Shown here in pieces: positions 61,245 to 64,000 of a stretch of DNA of 64,000 bases. The DNA is taken from assembly GCA_015478725.1 (NCBI GenBank), contig JADMIG010000001.1, positions 62,001 to 126,000 of the forward strand. Direction: 5' to 3'. The position numbers were made by a program, and so were the translations under genes. The notes beneath the pieces were generated by a model. That model was not told the DNA's origin and did no database searches. It saw only the letters and a list, made by a program, of their open reading frames with translations. Origin of the DNA: Chloroflexota bacterium. Its GTDB lineage: Bacteria > Chloroflexota > Limnocylindria > Limnocylindrales > CSP1-4. Positions within the stretch are counted from its first letter, which is position 1, and every line of letters starts with the position of its first letter.

Positions 61245-63200
61245 TCACGCTCGACGCGGGGACGCGCGCCGCGGCGCCGGCCGGGTAAGCGGCGGGAGCC
61301 CCTCCGCGGCCAACGCAGTTCCGAGGACGGCGTCCACCGCCGGGCTCCCCCAGGCGAGCAGCTCGGTAGCCCGATACCGATGGCCGGCGCGATCCTCGTA
61401 CCAGGTCCGGATCTTCGGCTCGCAGACGGGGACGGGCTCCGGGGTCACGATCGCGACGATACCGGAGCCGGCGGGCGCCAGCGCTGCGGCCGTGGCGCGG
61501 ACCGTGCCGTGGAGCCGATGGAAGAAGCGGCGGCCCTGCGAGCCGAACGTCTCCGCCTCGTACTGCTCGCTCTCGCGGGTCAGACAGCCCGCCGCCACGA
61601 GCGCGTCCAGGACAGCCTCTCCGGGACGCGTCGTGCTGCGTCGGCAGAGGGCCTGTATCCCGGCGCGCCGCTTCTTGTCAGCCTGGACGGCCGCCGAGGC
61701 AGCCAGCCGGGCGGCCTTGTCGCGCTCCTTGGTCCGTTGGATCGCGTCGGCCGCCTCTCGACGGCGGTTCTCGCGGGCCGTGACCACCATGCGGATCGGG
61801 GTGATGACCTCGGGGCCGAGCAGGGCTTCGGGCGTGGCGAAGGCAGCGGGACTCCGGGCGGCGGTGATCGTTACGCGGAGGAGGCGGGCCTTCCCAACGG
61901 CCGTGTCCCGGATGGCCGGTTCCTCGGCCGTGAGGTCCGCCAGCCGGGGGATGGAGCGGACCGCGTCGTCGAGCATGCCGAGGAGGCGCTCGCGGGTCCC
62001 GGCGAGCTCGAGCGAGGCACCGAGCGACGCCCCGGCCATCGCCGCCTGCTGTCCAGCCTGCACTGCCAACCGGGCGCGGGCGGCGGCCAGCATGCCTGCC
62101 GCGGCGGCCGCGGCAGGCCCGACCGTCTGCTCGAAGACGAGCGGCCAGTCGTCCACGACGAACCCCGCCCGGGTCGAGGTGACGAGCAGGTAGTCCGCCG
62201 CGGTCGAGACCACCGCGGCGACGAGGTCGGTGGGCAGCGTCGCCCAGCGACCGAGGACCAGCCGGCTCACCGCCTCCACGTCGACGAGCTGCCAGCCCCG
62301 CTCGGTCAGGCAGTTCTGCAACAACGTGCGGAGCCCGCGACGAGCGTCGGCGGAGAGATCGGCCGCGGGCGGGGTGAGGTCCGGGCTCACCACTGGCAGC
62401 ACCACCCGGGCGAGCGCCGCGGCGACGAGGTCGAGGTCCCGGACGACCAGAGCGAGCGGCGCCGTGTCGAGGACGACCGAACGACGCAGGTAGGCGTCGG
62501 GCAGGAGCCCGAGATCGCGCTCGGCATTGAGGGTGACGATCACCGTCGCCTGGATGTCGAGCTCGCCATCCTCGCTCTGGTACCGCGACACCCCCTCGAG
62601 ATAGGCGAACACGGCCCCCCGCTGTTCGGGGCTCGCCTTGTCGAACTCGTCGAACATGACGAGCGGCAGGGAGAGCAGCGGGCTCGGCGTCATCTCCCAG
62701 GACGCCGAGCCGGTCTGCACCCGCCGGCCGAGGAGGCTGCCCGGCGTCTCCCGCATGAGGAGGCGGCAGGCCGCGATGGGATCGAGTCCGAACCGCCGGG
62801 CGGCGAGCGTGCCGAGGAGCGTCTTGCCGCTCTTCGTCGGACCGAGGAGGATGAAGGCCGGCCAGTTGCTCGGGTAGACATCGCGGAGGGCGCGCCGGGC
62901 GATCACCGCGGCCTCGATCAGCCGAAGCATGGCCCGATGCTCCGCCGGGAGGGTGTCGAGGCTGGCGATCGACGCCGTCGGCTCGGGGACCGAGCTGGCC
63001 AGCGCGGCCCGCTTGCCGGCTCCGGTGAGGGTCCAGCTGCCCCTCGTCCGCTGTTCGACGAGGCCCCGCTCGCGCAGCCCGGCGAGGTGGTCTTGGACCG
63101 TCCGCCGTGACTCGCCGAGCGCGTCGGCAATGGGCGCGCTCCCGCGCTCGCCGGTCGCGAGCAGGTGGAGGATGTTCCTGTCGATCGTCGTCAGCTGCAT
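61245..63200 (-). CDS. winged-HTH AAA+ ATPase associated with a serine recombinase
   Basis: 651 residues. The N-terminus is a winged HTH (IDRNILHLLATGERGSAPIA; VQDHLAGLRERGLVEQ). The ATPase follows: Walker A FILLGPTKSGKTLLG near 125, Walker B LVMFDEFDKASPEQ, sensor 1 VIVTLNAERDL and an Arg finger region DAYLRRSV, as in MoxR/sigma54-activator-like AAA+ proteins. The C-terminal ~250 residues are helical, with a basic stretch and a few Cys. The ATG lies within the last codons of the recombinase gene (10 bp overlap), so the two form one unit. A role in target choice or regulation of recombination is inferred. Confidence 0.75.
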   Translation of the reverse strand: MQLTTIDRNILHLLATGERGSAPIADALGESRRTVQDHLAGLRERGLVEQRTRGSWTLTGAGKRAALASSVPEPTASIASLDTLPAEHRAMLRLIEAAVIARRALRDVYPSNWPAFILLGPTKSGKTLLGTLAARRFGLDPIAACRLLMRETPGSLLGRRVQTGSASWEMTPSPLLSLPLVMFDEFDKASPEQRGAVFAYLEGVSRYQSEDGELDIQATVIVTLNAERDLGLLPDAYLRRSVVLDTAPLALVVRDLDLVAAALARVVLPVVSPDLTPPAADLSADARRGLRTLLQNCLTERGWQLVDVEAVSRLVLGRWATLPTDLVAAVVSTAADYLLVTSTRAGFVVDDWPLVFEQTVGPAAAAAAGMLAAARARLAVQAGQQAAMAGASLGASLELAGTRERLLGMLDDAVRSIPRLADLTAEEPAIRDTAVGKARLLRVTITAARSPAAFATPEALLGPEVITPIRMVVTARENRRREAADAIQRTKERDKAARLAASAAVQADKKRRAGIQALCRRSTTRPGEAVLDALVAAGCLTRESEQYEAETFGSQGRRFFHRLHGTVRATAAALAPAGSGIVAIVTPEPVPVCEPKIRTWYEDRAGHRYRATELLAWGSPAVDAVLGTALAAEGLPPLTRPAPRRASPRRA

Positions 63201-64000
63201 TTCGCTCCGTCCCCATCGGTGGTCCGCGCTCGCAGCACGGTACCGTGCGCGAGCCGCACCGGCCGGTGCGCGAGACTGGCCGGGCCGGTGCGCGAAACCT
63301 CCGGAGTCTGCGCGGATGGCCGGCTGGTCACGCTCGTGGAGCACCCTCGGATTGCGCGAAGCTGCCCGGCGCCGGCAGGGAGGGGGGAGGGGGTGTCGGC
63401 GGGCTCCTGTCCGGCCGACTCCCCTGCCGGGTCGGCGGCCAGCAACCGGGCGAGGGTGGCGGTACCGATCCCCAGCCGGCGGGCGGCCTGGCGGCGGGAG
63501 AGGTGGCCGGCGGCGAGCTCGGTGCGCACCTTCGGCCAGCGACGGGCGAATACTGGCCGGGCCGTCACCGGCGGTCGGCCGATCCGCTTGCCCTGGCGGG
63601 CCGCGTGGCGCATCCCCTCGCGCACTCGATCGGCGATGAGCTCGCGCTCCATCTCGGCCACCGCGGCAAGGATCGTGAAGACGAGCCGTCCGGTCGCGCT
63701 CGTCGTATCGAGCTCCGGTTGGGTGAGGGCCGCGAAGCCGACCCCGGCATGCTCGAAGTCACGGAGGGTGGCAAGGGCATGGAGGGTCGAGCGGAAGGCC
63801 CGGTCGAGCTTCCAGACCATGACGAGATCGACCTTCCGCTGCGCAACGTCGGCGAGCAGACGCGCCCAGGCCGTGCGATGGGCGAGATCACCGGCCGCTG
63901 CCGTGTCGACGTACTCGAGCACCTCCCAGCCGCGCGTCCGGACATAGTCGCGCAGGGCGTCGAGCTGGAGCTCGGGGTCCTGGTCCTTGTCGCGGGTGCT
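63191..64000 (-). CDS. serine recombinase (resolvase/invertase family), N-terminus beyond the window
   Basis: At least 269 residues. It begins in mid-domain with STRDKDQDPELQLDALRDYV, the strand carrying the catalytic Ser region; the first ~8-12 residues are cut by the window edge. Then VDLVMVWKLDRAFRSTLHAL and AAVAEMERELIADRVREGM are the resolvase core and E-helix. GKRIGRPPVTARPVFARRW leads to a C-terminal HTH (LSRRQAARRLGIGTATLARL). Long insertions of large serine integrases are absent. Likely a site-specific recombinase of the element. Confidence 0.9.
   Translation of the reverse strand, partial: STRDKDQDPELQLDALRDYVRTRGWEVLEYVDTAAAGDLAHRTAWARLLADVAQRKVDLVMVWKLDRAFRSTLHALATLRDFEHAGVGFAALTQPELDTTSATGRLVFTILAAVAEMERELIADRVREGMRHAARQGKRIGRPPVTARPVFARRWPKVRTELAAGHLSRRQAARRLGIGTATLARLLAADPAGESAGQEPADTPSPLPAGAGQLRAIRGCSTSVTSRPSAQTPEVSRTGPASLAHRPVRLAHGTVLRARTTDGDGAKCS

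Noticed and set aside
55220-64000. Group I or other intron inside tRNA-Lys
   Set aside because: No 3' exon (TCACT plus T-arm plus CCGGCCC) was found downstream in the window, and coding genes fill the interval. Integration or decay fits better.
1-64000. CRISPR array or rRNA operon
   Set aside because: No regularly spaced identical direct repeats of 25-40 bp and no rRNA-like stretches were seen.

Overview
This 64 kb window is GC-rich chromosomal DNA (roughly 70 percent GC by eye) with densely packed genes, many GTG starts and many 1-4 bp start/stop overlaps. A recurrent signature is a TANNNT -10 box only 6-8 nt upstream of the start codon, which implies widespread leaderless transcription. 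With the gene content (archaeal-style GlpABC, split B12 acyl-CoA mutase, MenA-like prenyltransferase, luciferase-like flavoprotein) this fits a high-GC Chloroflexota such as a Limnocylindria-like soil lineage, or an actinobacterium. The sequence alone does not settle which. There is no rRNA operon and no CRISPR array.

Layout. 1-2.4 kb: the 3' end of a tRNA, a DUF429 fusion protein, a frameshifted uracil-DNA glycosylase remnant and a truncated HicB-like antitoxin. 2.9-4.5 kb: PiT phosphate transporter plus its DUF47 (PhoU-like) partner. 4.6-9.4 kb: a palindrome-controlled AfuABC/FbpABC-type ABC importer operon ending in a ChrB-like gene. 9.4-10.9 kb: catalase. 10.9-18.6 kb: a glycerol block, glpK-glpA-glpB-glpC-panE-like-plsY, joining glycerol oxidation to phospholipid synthesis. 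18.8-25 kb: HTH protein, class III aminotransferase, GMC/fatty-alcohol-oxidase-like enzyme, EamA exporter, and a translationally coupled ECF sigma factor with an Ogt-Ada fusion. 25-35 kb: GT87-like membrane protein, three hairpins on a 72 bp period, a three-gene operon headed by a luciferase-like/UbiA prenyltransferase fusion, a GNAT-ABC exporter operon, nitroreductase, hydrolase and a J-domain protein.

35-55 kb is mostly a metabolic plus-strand region: lipoprotein, acyl-CoA mutase large subunit, DinB-like protein, homocysteine methyltransferase, threonine dehydratase, histone-deacetylase-like amidohydrolase, folE, an SDR, then B12-binding mutase subunit, MeaB-type GTPase, 3-hydroxyacyl-CoA dehydrogenase, acyl-CoA dehydrogenase, thiolase, aldehyde dehydrogenase and an MMPL transporter. 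The mutase large subunit has the Phe/Gln pair of isobutyryl-CoA mutase rather than the Tyr/Arg pair of methylmalonyl-CoA mutase, so this region probably serves branched or short-chain acyl-CoA metabolism.

55.2-64 kb looks like an integrated element. A tRNA-Lys(CTT) is cut off immediately after its anticodon loop. Hairpins and inverted copies of a tRNA-derived core follow, then genes of lower GC (secreted protein, SurA-like chaperone, lipoprotein), a methyltransferase, a P-loop protein, membrane proteins, and an HTH-AAA+ ATPase overlapping a serine recombinase that runs off the right edge.
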